A stretch of 64,000 nucleotides of DNA from Norana najaformis. Its lineage: Eukaryota > Annelida > Clitellata > Crassiclitellata > Hormogastridae. The translations under genes and the position numbers were made by a program. A model generated the notes under the pieces. It ran no database searches, was not told the DNA's origin, and was given only the letters and a program-made list of their open reading frames with translations. Location of the stretch: positions 51,529,509-51,593,508 of the forward strand of contig OZ029913.1 of the NCBI GenBank assembly GCA_964023275.1, in the 5' to 3' direction. Positions 34,765-45,645 of this stretch are shown here, piece by piece (position 1 is the first letter of the stretch; each line of letters begins with the position of its first letter).

Positions 34765-35270
34765 CGATTGTCGTAGCGTATATGGTCGTTCATCGAGGGC
34801 AGTAATTACAAGGGCCAACGAACAGGAGGCCGTCTGCACGGATGCCTATGCCAACGTAGATCATCGTGGGGGTGGCGCCCGGGTGGCGTTCAGCACCCTC
34901 GAGGGTCGACCCTCGGCCCTCAGCTACGACAACAGCCCCGTTCTTCAGGACTGGATCACAGCGACCGACATCAAGATAGTCCTGACTCGGCCTGGCATGG
35001 CCCTCGATGCAAGCCAGGGGGTCGAGGCCTTGCTGAGGGCGGCCGGCACGACCAAGGAAAACTACGATTACTACGGGCTGTCGGATTTGTCAGTGGGAGG
35101 CCGTTGTAAGTGCAACGGCCACGCGGCCAAATGCACGACGGATGCGGCCGGGAAACAGCAGTGCGACTGCCGCCACAACACAGCTGGAACGGACTGTGAA
35201 CGATGCAAGCCGTTCCACTACGACCGACCCTGGGCCAGAGCCACACTACACGACCCCAACGAATGCATCG
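34765..35270 (+). CDS. ntn1: netrin, exon 2: rest of LamN domain and laminin-EGF 1
   Basis: Acceptor TTCTTTCAG at 34,764 and donor GTAGGG at 35,271. Residues 201-369 of the 628-aa model: the end of LamN (NEQEAVCTDAYANVD, LQDWITATDIKIVLTRPG, YYGLSDLSVGGRCKCNGH), then EGF repeat V-1 with its cysteine ladder (CKCNGH, CDCRHNTAGTDCERCKPF). The acceptor completes the split Ser codon from exon 1. The exon is unusually GC-rich (about 60%) compared with the AT-rich introns. Confidence 0.95.
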
Positions 35271-35344
35271 GTAGGGGGCGCCCGGCTGAATGGCCTCGGT
35301 CAGATGATTGGTGAATTGTGCAGTGTGATTGGGGAATATTGCAT

Positions 35345-35665
35345 TGTAATTGTAACTGTAGGCCCTAATCACAGATTTATATAGCGCCTCTGCTGAGAGA
35401 CTCATCCGAGGCGCTCCAAGCCTGACAACATAAAACCACAATTGAATCAAAATTCAATTCAAGCGCTTAGGGAACAGAGGTAAAGAAAGACGAAGGAGCT
35501 CATTCTAAGCTGCACCGTGAAGGTTCGGACGGGTAGAACAGCCAGGTGACCCTGTGCAGTAGAGCGAAAGATTTACCCCAGGAGTGGATAAAACTGAGAA
35601 GCATAGCTCCCTAAGATAAGATGGAGCACAGCATTTACACACAAGCATTGATTTCGTAAATTCAG
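35345..35665 (-). pseudogene. LINE C-terminal fragment in netrin intron 2
   Basis: The minus strand reads CCAPSYLRELCFSVLSTPG, then NELLRLSLPLFP and the family tail AGGCGCTATATAAATCTG, as in 14,560-15,060 and 6,168-6,605. It begins only 75 bp after the exon 2 donor and is antisense to netrin. Confidence 0.75.
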
Positions 35666-36365
35666 TTTCTTTTTTTGCATTGATGAACAGTGAAATCCCG
35701 CCGGCATAAACCTAGATAGATGTCCAAACCTAGGTATACACAACACAACAGACCCGTTATAACGCGAATTCGGTTATAACATAGTCGCGGTCATGGCTCC
35801 CGAATTTTTTCTACTAGAAACATCGATTTCTACCACAGTACATGCTAGCCTACAATTGTTCTCGCTGTTATAATACACTACTGGAAATGACAATTGACAT
35901 TTTCAGTTGTTGTTAATAAATATTTTCATGTCCTATCTGCCTCTTGTGAACGATAATACGTGTGTAATATATTTCCGTATTTGTTAACGTGAGGTATTAC
36001 CGTCCAGTGCTTACCCATTACCATACTCTTACCTCCATTTCTTACCTCAAATCCTTTGCCATTCCCGAGGGATTACCGCGGTTACCGTGTGAATGAAGGC
36101 ATTGCTCTAAGGAATGCGTTGCGGATGGATTCAAACAAACGCAGTTATGCAATTATTATGTTGGTGGCCGTGAACACCAGTTAACAAACTGCCGAAAGTA
36201 GATTTTGTAGCCCTACTTTGAATAATTTAAATCTTTCGAACATAAATATTAGGGGCGGCAAAAAAACTTGGCCTGGAAGCGCCTGAAAGGAATGATACTG
36301 TAGGCCTACCTTATATTTGTAAACCTGATTAATGAATCTCTAATTCGTTTCGCGTTATTTTTTAG

Positions 36366-36554
36366 CCTGCAACTGTAACACGCATTCGTTTCGTTGTCGT
36401 TTCAACAAAGAGATCTATCTACTGTCCGGCCGACGAAGTGGTGGATCCTGCCTCAAATGTCGACACCACACGGCCGGAAGATTCTGCCACTTCTGTCAGG
36501 ACGGATTCCACCGCGATCCAACAAAACCAATCACTCATCATCAGGCTTGTCTTG
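36366..36554 (+). CDS. ntn1: netrin, exon 3: laminin-EGF 2
   Basis: Acceptor TTTTTTAG and donor GTACAC at 36,555. Encodes one complete laminin-EGF module (residues 370-432), [13 protein letters not shown] then [20 protein letters not shown] and KPITHHQAC, the V-2 repeat that contacts DCC/UNC5-family receptors in characterised netrins. Phase 1 on both sides. Confidence 0.95.
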
Positions 36555-36689
36555 GTACACACACACACACCACTGTTTCTAAACTAACAATCTACTAAAA
36601 CTATGAACCAGTCATCGATTCAGCCAAGATTCTCGCCCATCTATGCAACTCTTTCTTACTTCAGCCATTTATTGAATCTCCAACTAAAC

Positions 36690-36800
36690 AGTAATCGTAA
36701 TCGTAATCTCGAGATTTCTACAGCGCCCAACGAAAGCTAAGTCGCAGGAACCGAACCAGCTTATTCGCTGGTGCTCGGTCAAAACAAAATCGAGGTTTCA
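36690..36800 (-). mobile_element. short SINE-like dispersed repeat, copy 1
   Basis: On the minus strand it matches 45,545-45,645: GAATAAGCTGGTTC, TTTCGTTGGGCGCTGT, GAAATCTCGAGATTAC and an ATTACGATTACG tail. A diverged third copy is at 37,920-38,010 (+). Confidence 0.7.
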
Positions 36801-37159
36801 GTAGGCCAACTTAAAGGGTCATTAGACCCGTTTAATTCAGGGTTGTCGCTGTACAACTGATTGCATTACAGGCTTTCAGTTTTTCAACTTTTCTCCGGTA
36901 TCGTTCGAGCAATTCTTTAGTTCATCTCCTAAACGGAAGACATCTCTTCTGCTCATCCAAACGCGTAAGTTTCCATAGGCTTAGAGCGTATGTATACAAA
37001 GGGTACGACTCCTGGTTGGAAGCAAAAGGGAAGACTTAGGGACAAGAGTAGAACGAATGGAGAATGCATCGCAATGAGTAATGATGTGAATCAGTGAGAG
37101 GAAGCTTCATGTACACATTTGTCTATTCGCTGCTCATATGTGATGTTTTCTTTGGCCAG

Positions 37160-37309
37160 CCTGTGACTGTCATCCTGTTGGTGCATTCAGCCAGCGCTGT
37201 AACCAGACCACTGGTCAGTGCCCGTGTAAGGAGGGTGTGACTGGGGTCACCTGTAATCGATGCTCCCCAGGATATCAACAGAGCCGATCGCCCGCCAACC
37301 CATGTATCA
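37160..37309 (+). CDS. ntn1: netrin, exon 4: laminin-EGF 3
   Basis: Acceptor TTTGGCCAG and consensus donor GTAAGT at 37,310. Residues 433-482 form the V-3 repeat, [20 protein letters not shown] then [20 protein letters not shown], nearly identical to the family consensus. Phase 1 on both sides. Confidence 0.96.
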
Positions 37310-37558
37310 GTAAGTCATTGCATATGACTTTCGCTTTCTGTGTTACGACTTAGAGAATAATGTTCACAGTAGGAGCTTCGGCCATTTCCTTAGTAGAATT
37401 CGGAGATAAAACAACTGGCTATGCTCATCTATAATACCATCTATATTTATGCTTTCTGTGCAAATTAAGCCATCTGAGTTGATGATTTATGATTTCAATT
37501 TAAAAGTTCTTGACTGTAATGAGCATGCAGTTGTTAACTTCTGTCTGGTTTATTGCAG

Positions 37559-37609
37559 AAATACAATTCACAAAAGACAAATATGGATCCAGAGAATCCG
37601 CTAAGCCAG
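37559..37609 (+). CDS. ntn1: netrin, exon 5: short linker
   Basis: A 51-nt exon between TTATTGCAG and GTATGA encoding the basic linker IQFTKDKYGSRESAKP between EGF 3 and the NTR domain. Identified by phase (1 and 1) and position; this linker is variable in the family. Confidence 0.8.
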
Positions 37610-37864
37610 GTATGAATACACGTTGACCAAAACGAATGTTGTGGCTCACACATAGGCCCCTACCATATTCAAATGACCTATCAGTAACGTCTTATATTCC
37701 CAGTAAGTCCTACATGGTGTTATAACTTTCGAATCTCATATGTCCAGTTGAATCTCTTAACATTGCAATGATATGACTCATTTGAATGTTGGAACAACTT
37801 GGTGAGTTTCCATACAAGACATATAACTGAAAACTGCACATGCATTTTAGGCCGATATTGAAGT

Positions 37865-38165
37865 CGTGCAATTACGAATACCTCATCGAATGTCTAATCT
37901 GATCTGATCTAATCGATCCCTATGACTTGACGCAGCGCTTTTGAATAAGCAGATGCCTGTGCTTGGCTTTTGTGTAGCGCTTTAGAAATTTTTATGTTAC
38001 GATTACGATTAATCCGATTTGATATGGTCTGCTCTGATCTGATCCGATATAATCTAATAGGCCTACAGTTCAATCAAATCATCCAATCCCCAGTAAATTC
38101 CAACGTAATCCGATTGATCGATCTAATCTAATCTAACCTATTCTATTCTGATCCATTAGACTACA
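37865..38165. repeat. degenerate AATCTGATC repeats and a SINE-like copy in netrin intron 5
   Basis: Many imperfect copies of AATCTGATCTGATCTAATCG. Within it, 37,920-38,010 carries the SINE-like phrase TTGAATAAGC, GCTTGGCTTTTGTGTAGCGC and ACGATTACGATT shared with 36,690 and 45,545. Confidence 0.65.
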
Positions 38166-38230
38166 TGTAAAGTATAGGTCATTATTATTGATATTTCTGC
38201 ATTTTCTAAGTGTTACTATTTGATGAGTAA

Positions 38231-38374
38231 GCATCAATCGATGGCGCTGAGCAATTGTGCCTGAAGGACTTGATCAAGGACCCTACATAGTAACCTCCTC
38301 ATGCACTGGAGGTTCGAACCCGTACTCTTCGCGTTACAAGCTGAGCTTTCTATCCAATCGGCCATCGTGCCCCT
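38231..38374 (-). mobile_element. tRNA-derived SINE in netrin intron 5, head complete
   Basis: On the minus strand the copy starts GGGGCACGATGGCCGATTGG (tRNA-like 5' end with A box), has a perfect-type B box GGGTTCGAACC, then GTGTAGGGTCCTTGA-like body and CAATTGCTCAGCGCCATCGA. It is the best copy of the family for the Pol III promoter and is antisense to netrin. Confidence 0.85.
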
Positions 38375-38689
38375 TAAATGATTGCCCCTTAGAAGGTGTA
38401 ATAGTCAGAAAGACTGTCTCGGGTGCAGAACTCTTCAACTATTGAAACTGGTTAGCTTTAAATCAAGATTGAAATGGCATCAGGAACGAAGCCTAACAAA
38501 AGTTTGCTAAGTCTATATAGATCTATCAACTTAAAAAGAAGCGTTTTCAACTGCTTGCTATAATCAAACTATAGGACAATCGGATGAACAATGACTGCGG
38601 TTTATACAGTTTAGCAGTCGTAAATCTTAGAAACTGTGCGAACATTTAAAGTCAATTAAGATTTATACAGTTTAGCAGCCGTAAGGCTT

Positions 38690-38734
38690 AAGTCTTAGAA
38701 ATACGAATATTAAATATTCGTATTTCAAAGACTT
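38690..38734. repeat. palindrome (22-bp arms)
   Basis: Arms 38,690-38,711 and 38,713-38,734 pair around a single base with one mismatch. The inner 14 bp (GAAATACGAATATT) are perfect. It lies 115 bp upstream of netrin exon 6. Confidence 0.85.
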
Positions 38735-38848
38735 TAAAATTTTTAAATCCTATGGTTGGCCCAGCCATTCCTAAAAATCACAACCCAGAGCCATTAACAT
38801 AACACTGCAATGAATTGAGCTTTTATTTTAATGTTTCATAAATTCCAG

Positions 38849-38923
38849 CCGGTGGAAAGTGCAGCCAGTGCCAACGCTCCCTCAAAGCAATTTCTCTGGA
38901 CAAATATTGCCACAGCGATTTCG
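38849..38923 (+). CDS. ntn1: netrin, exon 6: start of NTR domain
   Basis: Acceptor AAATTCCAG and donor GTAAGC at 38,924. Encodes GGKCSQCQRSLKAISLDKYC, matching the cysteine-containing start of the netrin C-terminal domain (family: CDSYCK...KKYCKKDY). Phase 1 on both sides. Confidence 0.9.
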
Positions 38924-39120
38924 GTAAGCCAAGGTTGTTCCATGTATATCTGGCTGCATGTCCCCAGGCTATAAGTCCTTCGATTAATACAGGTCTTTGT
39001 GTTGAAGGATCTTTCGACTTAAGCATAAACAGAAGAACAACAACCGAACGTTTTTCCATGAGGCTTATATGGCAAAAACAAGTAGTGAGGAACGAAATGA
39101 ATAATTTTATGAACTGCTGG

Positions 39121-39144
39121 GTCTATATATATATATATATAGAC
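39121..39144. repeat. perfect TA-rich palindrome
   Basis: GTCTATATATA and its complement form a 24-bp perfect palindrome, followed by further GTCTATATACATAGAC inverted motifs to 39,183. Confidence 0.85.
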
Positions 39145-39692
39145 TAGGTTTATATATGTATAGTCTATATACATAGACTAGATATCAAATTGCGTAGTCT
39201 TATGTCCAATAATAAGTAGGCCTATGGCTTTCTTCGAACTTTATGTTGTTATAGACTATAATCAATTCGAACTGTTAACAAATTATGCAGCTTAGTAGAG
39301 GAGATGGGTCAGGGTAAAAATGTCAAACAAAAAACCTGTGGGGTCTTAATAACAGACCAGATCTATTGTTTACATGGTATAATGAGTTTTGTTGAGTTGA
39401 CCTCATCTTCACTTAGTAGGGAAGTAAATAAGCAAGCCAGAGAATATTAATGGGGCTTCTGAAAAACAAACCAGAAGAACGTCTTACTGATAGTGTGTAT
39501 ACTGCATTTATGGTAATGATGAAGATGATGACGACGACAATGAAGGTGATACATGGCTGTTAAGGAGAAGCCCTGTCGCAGTTTAGACACCAATACATTT
39601 CTTATGTCTGCTTCTTCTTTTACCACTTTACCATGCATGAAATTACTTATTGGAAAGTTTTGTTACGTATTGGAAAGTTTCGTTTGATTCAG

Positions 39693-40006
39693 CCATTCAA
39701 GCGAAGATCCTGTCGAAGGAAATTGTTGGCAAGTTTGCGAAGTTCAAGGTCGACATCGTCAACACCTTTCGAAAGACTTCGGACAAGATTCGACGAGGTG
39801 AGGACATCATTTGGGTTCCAGTCAGCGACCTGATCTGCCGCTGTCCCAAGATCCGGATTAAGAAAACATACGCCATCCTGGGCAAGGAGGTAACCCCAAG
39901 TGGTAGAAGGGGAATACAAGTCGACTGGAGAAACGTCGTCATCAGATGGAACGAACATATTGGAAGGAACCTCAGAGACCTTCTGCACCAACAAGGGAAA
40001 TGCTAA
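39693..40006 (+). CDS. ntn1: netrin, exon 7: NTR (domain C) and stop
   Basis: Acceptor TTTGATTCAG; frame continues from exon 6 and stops at 40,004-40,006. Encodes the NTR/TIMP-like domain: KVDIVNTFRKTSDKIRRGED, WVPVSDLICRCPKIRIKKTY, VVIRWNEHIGRNLRDLLHQQ and the terminal GKC. The basic tail binds heparan sulphate in characterised netrins. The seven exons sum to 1,887 nt from 32,243, divisible by three. Confidence 0.95.
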
Positions 40007-40117
40007 AGAACAATCGAACGTGATTTGAACAGGCCTAAGTACCTTCATTCAGGCCAAGGCCATAAGATGAAATTTCCTATATTATACTTTGCTGCTGAGT
40101 TAAACGAAGTCAAGATA

Positions 40118-40123
40118 AATAAA
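40118..40123 (+). promoter_or_regulatory. netrin polyadenylation signal (proximal)
   Basis: AATAAA 112 nt after the stop. A second AATAAA, followed by T- and G-rich sequence, lies at 40,699-40,704, so a longer 3' UTR is also possible. Confidence 0.45.
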
Positions 40124-40704
40124 TGCTTGGTTTTTTCATATTACACAGCTGCGGACTTTGAGATTTACTTTCAAGAATTAAGCCTGTATTGTTGCTCTTC
40201 TTATCTGGTTGTTGGACAGCTAATGAATGTCATGTGTGCACTTCAGCCAAAGTATCCACCAGCCACCATTAGATGCGTACCTCCGCTAGCCAATCTAGAT
40301 GCGTAATTCCAGATGTGCTATTACCTCACCATGTTTTGCTAGAACTTACATTTAGACAGCTTGTTCTGGCGTCCAACTGTTTTATTCTACACAACGCGCA
40401 TGCTTTTACAGGCAGTTGCGCTTGCAGTTTGTTGAATGTACGTATGCAATTTGTTTATAAGGTGCTGTCGACTTATAATTTTTTTTGTGAATTTGATGTT
40501 TATGGTCTGTGTATTTTTGTTATATCGTCAATAATGCGTCGGTCGTTATAAAAAGCGCCATGAAACTGGAAACACTTGCTGTGATGGAATCGTGCTTGCC
40601 AGAATTTAGAATGTAATTGATGATCGTATGTTTGCTTATAATTACATGTTTGGGGAATTGAAAACAATACGCAATTAAATTTTTATGGTTCAATTCTAAA
40701 TAAA

Positions 40705-41890
40705 ATGTGAATTTATTAGCTGCAACGAATCGGACTGATCCTTACGTTCTGGACTACGCATGCCAGGTCTTAAAAATTGTTCATTCCGTTGGCTACTTCA
40801 CCTAACGAACACCGCCTGCGTCTCTCAGTATCTCGAGACTAATCGTCGCCTTAGTGTCCGCACCAGTTAATCATCAAGAGACTTTGTATGACACAGGCAT
40901 CTAGATTGTCTGGAATTGCACGGATGCCGTGTGCCTGAAACAGAGCCCGCCCTAGCAGACGTCTACTGAACCCATAAGAATAGCGTCTCGCGGCCAGAGA
41001 CGTATCGATGTATCTGAGTAAATTAACTGGAGACTGTCGTCTCGTGGAAGTCCGATGCTCCTCATCCGGTCGCATTCAATAGTTTAACTGATCGTCGTGC
41101 GTCTGTATCCGCGAAATCTTTTAATTTCCTCCAACGCCTCGACTTTATTATCCCAGTCACACGCACAGCAGGTGTTCCGTTAAGCGCGGGATCAATAGGG
41201 GTGGGCCCGACGGATACCGCAGCTACGAACAATTGCCAATCATCCTGGATTTCGTCCTTCGGGATCTCGATTGATGTATACCTCGGTCTCTCCATCCATT
41301 CTGGGGAGGGTGGAGGCAGCAGCCGTCTGTGGTGTCTACACCTCTTTCTCTGGCGTGTCATCTGGCGGCAAGAAAGAAGAAACGAATGCCAATAAGCTTA
41401 GCATTACTGCTCACTGTGGCTTGGCAGCCATTCAGTCGAGTTTCGCACTTAGAATCGCTGTGAGCCTCAATTCGACCGGTTGGATTAATGAAAAATCTTG
41501 CATCGAAACGAAGGGGGCGATTGTGTTAACAAGAGACCTAATCTCGTCGGCAAAACCATGGCCCAATACATCTAGACATTGTCAAACTTCTTCCCCTTAC
41601 AGCGCCGAATGTTAAGTGCGTTGATTAGATAGAGTCGCTTTCACTGACACTTTGTAAGCAGCAGACACATGGCCATCGTGGGATCAGGCCACAGGCGAGC
41701 ATTTGCAATCAGTTGTCAAGTCTCGCTTCTGTCGGCAGATGCTATGTTGCTGAAGCGCTTGCAATAAGATTCCAATACATCCACAACTGCAAAAATCACT
41801 CTATGTCTTTATCCCACTAAATACGCTATGAAAATCACTCTACGACAGGGCAGTAAGCTTCAGAACTTCATGCATATCCTGTTCATGTCC
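40705..41890. other. intergenic, no gene recognised
   Basis: The minus-strand frame 41,062-41,361 encodes 99 non-repetitive residues (TSIEIPKDEIQDDWQLFVAA) that I do not recognise. Frames on the + strand overlap it, and there is no splice or promoter context to favour any of them. Confidence 0.4.
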
Positions 41891-41898
41891 ATGTGTAG

Positions 41899-42320
41899 TT
41901 TCTTCTTCCTCTTTCTATTCTTCTTCTTCCTCTTCCTACTCCTCCTCCTCTTTCTTTTTCCTCTCCCTCTTCTTCCTCTTTCTCTTCTTCTTCTTCTTCC
42001 TCTTCTTCCTCTTTCTTTTCTCCTTCTTCCTCCTCCTTTTCCTCCTCTTTCTTTTCTTTTTCTTCCTCCTCCTTTTCCTCCTCTTTCTTTTCTTCTTCTT
42101 CCTCCTCTTCTCCCTTCTTCTTCTTGTTCTTGTTCTTCTTCTTTTTTTCTTCTTCTTCTTCTTTTTCTTCTTCGCATTCTTCTTCTTCTTCTTCGCATTC
42201 TTCTTCTTCTTCGCATTCTTCTTCTTCTTCGCATTCTTCTTCTTCGCATTCTTCTCCTCGCATTCTTCTTCTTTGCAACCTTTGCATTCATCGCCTTCTC
42301 AGCATTCGTCGCATTCTTCA
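41899..42320. repeat. long polypyrimidine tract, (TTC/TCC)n with TTCGCATTC units
   Basis: About 400 bp almost purely C and T on the + strand. The last 130 bp repeat TTCTTCTTCGCATTC. Long frames on both strands are Ser/Phe/Leu or Glu/Lys/Arg repeats and are not genes. Confidence 0.95.
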
Positions 42321-42599
42321 GTCTAGTGAAAGTATGTAGATTTAAAATTTTTGAATTTTACATAAAATTGTCTTTTTTAACATGAATAATAAATACTTTT
42401 AAGTTATCGGTTCTGTTAAATTATTTTCTTGGCTAATTATATAATTTTTTTCGCTGCTGAGATAAGTTTTAGTTATTTATTTCTTGTTTTTATTGATTTC
42501 GTGCCGTTCTTGTTGCGGCATCGGCGACTTGTTTTTCTATATTTCATGACCTCGATGGGCATAACTAGGTTCCCAACCACAATCTTTTAATTTTATAGT

Positions 42600-43115
42600 T
42601 TTAGGTCCACTCTAACCTGGCTGGCACTCATTTACTGTCTACGTTCATGAGTCGGCCATTAACTGAAGAACTGTTATTTCTTAAACAGGTCACGTCTTTG
42701 TACTGGCTGTGCCCTTTCAATGTGTTTTCAATTCCTGTTACTGTTACTCCCATTGAGTCTTATCTTTCTGATTATGTTGCTATTTCTCAAAGTTCGACTT
42801 CTCATTAAAACCGTCTCTTAATTGGTGTTAAAAATTCAATTTATGTACACTAAAGTTTGTTAAATTGCCATCTCCATTATGTTCGTCTCCAGAAAAACAA
42901 CAGCAAATTCGGTGGCTCTGCACTTTCAGTCTACTGTACTTTAACCGAACTCATTGACAGGCAAATTCCCTTTAGAACTAAGAGAGTAGTAAAGTGCACA
43001 CTACAGCCCCCTTTTAACTTTCTTGAGACCAGGTGTCGCAGCTTTCGCAGCGTCGACTACTTTCAGCCAACAACTCTTGTGGAGATTCAAACTTATCTTT
43101 ACCTCACCTAACAAA
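42600..43115 (+). pseudogene. decayed LINE C-terminal fragment
   Basis: The + strand reads KQVTSLYWLCPFNVFSIPVT then SYLSDYVAI, matching the family pattern LHWLP...YLSDL, followed by a degraded C-terminal region to 43,110. Frames are broken. Confidence 0.5.
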
Positions 43116-43397
43116 ATTTGTCTGCTTGAGACTACTCTTAATCTCTGTTAAAAGATTGCTTTGATGTCCTGGGTCCATCCATTGCATCGACGAGGTCTCG
43201 ATCGCTTGTGACGAAGACGCACATAAGCTATACCGGAATCGAGAACAAACACCAAAAACGCAGATTCGTCGCAGTAGAAGTTCAAACAAACGAGAGTTAC
43301 TGAGCAACTCTCGCGCAAGACGAAGAAACTGTCAAATGACAGACTTAGGATAAACACAACCCCTAAAACTTCAGAGGAAGGAGTTAAATACGAACCT

Positions 43398-43830
43398 AAA
43401 GAAATGGTCAAAACTTTAAGGTGGAGTTTGGTTCTATATGAATCTGAAACGCGGACCATCAGAGAGGAGAATATGAGAAGACTGGAGGCTTTCGAGATGT
43501 GGATATGGAAAGAGATGGAGAAAGTTAGTTTGGCAGTAGGCTTACATAAAGCAAACAAAAATTGTTGCAAGTGGTGAAGGAAGGAAGATTTCTGATGGTG
43601 ACGATCTTTACAATTGCGAAAAAGGAAAATGACTGGTCACATGAAAGAGGAGACTTAATCATAAGAATTATCACATAAAGAAGGGAAGGAAGAAAGGCAG
43701 AAAAACAAGAGGAAAATCTAGACAGATGTTGTTGGACTGAATGATGACCGATGGATAGAGCAAGCCGAAGGAGGAATCACAACATTGTAAGGAGTATCTC
43801 CACAGGACATAATGAATCTGTCCGAGGTCG
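43398..43830 (+). pseudogene. LINE reverse transcriptase C-terminal fragment (LYGSETW type)
   Basis: The + strand reads LRWSLVLYESETRTIREENM, then RRLEAFEMWIWKEMEKVSLA, and after a frame change IAKKENDW. These are the C-terminal blocks (LYGSETWTLR...RRLEAFEMWxWRRM) of a widespread animal LINE type. Frameshifts and stops are present. It is distinct from the WNxLP-type LINEs elsewhere in the window. Confidence 0.8.
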
Positions 43831-43839
43831 GAGAAACTG

Positions 43840-45250
43840 AAGAAGAAGGGGAAAAAACAAAATGAAACTTCACAATGACGATTGAGACTACAGAATATGA
43901 AGGTTACTGATGGATATAAAAATAGAGCTGATGTTGATATTAAGGATTTCAACAAATGTTATTTCAATGAAGGCAGATGACGAATCTAAAAAACCGATCG
44001 TTCCAGGACATTCTTAGTGTGATTAGGCTTCCATTTAGCCATAATAATGAGCAAACACACGCATAAAATAACGTCATTTATAGGAAGTTAGGCTTAACAT
44101 CCTCAATTCTTCTGGTGGGCCATTAAAATCATCTGAGTAACTTCTGACATCTGGGGAACTTTTGATACATTTTAGAGGCATGTATAAAAATGCGAAGCTA
44201 GTTTTACGCCTTTCATGAGCACGTATTAGCAATTTATGAGGTTTAATCTTCTGAGCAAATTCAGATTTACTTTAATTTAAAACAAAGCTATTGAGTTAAA
44301 TAGGAGTTACGCTGCTGTATTAGGCCAGCTTCAATTATAAACATTAGCCCGAATCGTTGAAGCCATTTTCCGATTTGTCACTCACTATCAGAAAAAATGT
44401 CTTATTAACATAGTGTAGGGTACGGTGGAGCAAAACGCCTACTGTGGGGAAGACGCCCCTCTTGAATAACCTAAGTTGTGAGGTAACGACAGGAATAAAT
44501 CAATGGATCAGTAGAATGTATGGTTTATTGGAAGCATCGCCTGTAAGCTGTGTATGCACTGCGATGTGTGTATACGTCTGGAGGAACCAGCGTGTTTTGC
44601 TTGTGGAATCTCGCCTACTCAAATGTTGGGCGGGTCATTTACTTCTTTATGGTTGCTCAAATTCTGCGCGTCTCGTGAGAATGACGATTTGTTGTAACGC
44701 CATATGAGCCACGTATAAAGATCGTTCGAATTTTTGAATTGTTGTTACAAGTAATGTTTGTTGGTTAGCCGAAAGTCAGTTCAACCACAGAACCAATAAA
44801 ATGACATAAAATTTAGCTTTTAATTTATCGTAGCCATAGGCCTATTACACGCACGGGCCTCAGACGAGATCAGCGAATGCGACATCGGTAGCCAGTTCGT
44901 CACAAATTATTAGCAACTCGTGACGGCGAAGACGAACAGATAATGAATTTTATTGTCCGAGAACGAATCGAGTGGGTTTCGACGGGCCCTAAGCACCATT
45001 TGACGTCGTACACTTCGTCGAATCGTGACGGCCGCCATTTTGTTTCCATTCCTTACGCCTGCTTGAGAAGTGGACTAGTCTAAGCGTAGTGCGCTAAGAT
45101 CGCTTCATGCATACCGAACTAAATCACTAATCAGGCGTAAGCCGAACTTAGTCTGGGCGGGCAGTTACGTCCTCTTCGGGCATACGGCCCCTGCTGGGGA
45201 ATAATGTTGAAAAATGCGTAAATAATACGCGTAAATTATTTATGATCAGG
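43840..45250. other. no gene recognised
   Basis: AT-rich sequence without a frame or repeat I can support. Confidence 0.5.
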
Positions 45251-45254
45251 CAAG

Positions 45255-45500
45255 ACCAAGACATCGTTCAGTATTTAATACATATTGAGCGATGTCTTGC
45301 TCTTATCTCAAAAGATTATAAATTTCGATCTGTTGAAAAAATTAGTCTTTCAAAAAATTCAATCAGCTGCAAGTGATATTCACGAGATTTTGACTGGATT
45401 TTTTCCCACGAATAACGAATGTGGACTGGTTTCAAGACCATCGACTGATTCCGTGTGCATCATCTGATGGCGCTACAGAAATCCTAAGATTATATTAAAC
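45255..45500 (+). mobile_element. LINE 3'-end fragment
   Basis: Ends with CATCTGATGGCGCTACAGAA and CTAAGATTATATT, matching the tails at 34,320-34,375 and 12,715-12,770. The coding part is too decayed to read. Confidence 0.5.
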
Positions 45501-45544
45501 TCATGGATTTTTGATCTGGAAGTAACCGAACCCTTTTGCCTATC

Positions 45545-45645
45545 GATTTTGTCTTGACTACGCGCCTGTGAATAAGCTGGTTCCCGCGACTTGACTTTCG
45601 TTGGGCGCTGTTGAAATCTCGAGATTACAATTACGATTACAAATA
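45545..45645 (+). mobile_element. short SINE-like dispersed repeat, copy 2
   Basis: Inverted relative to the copy at 36,690-36,800, with shared GAATAAGCTGGTTC, CTTTCGTTGGGCGCTG and ATCTCGAGATTAC and the same ATTACGATTAC tail. Confidence 0.7.

Noticed and set aside
41828-42385. Long frames on both strands in the pyrimidine tract (up to 185 codons)
   Set aside because: They are translations of TTC/TCC repeats (poly Ser, Leu, Phe or Glu, Lys, Arg) without any non-repetitive domain.
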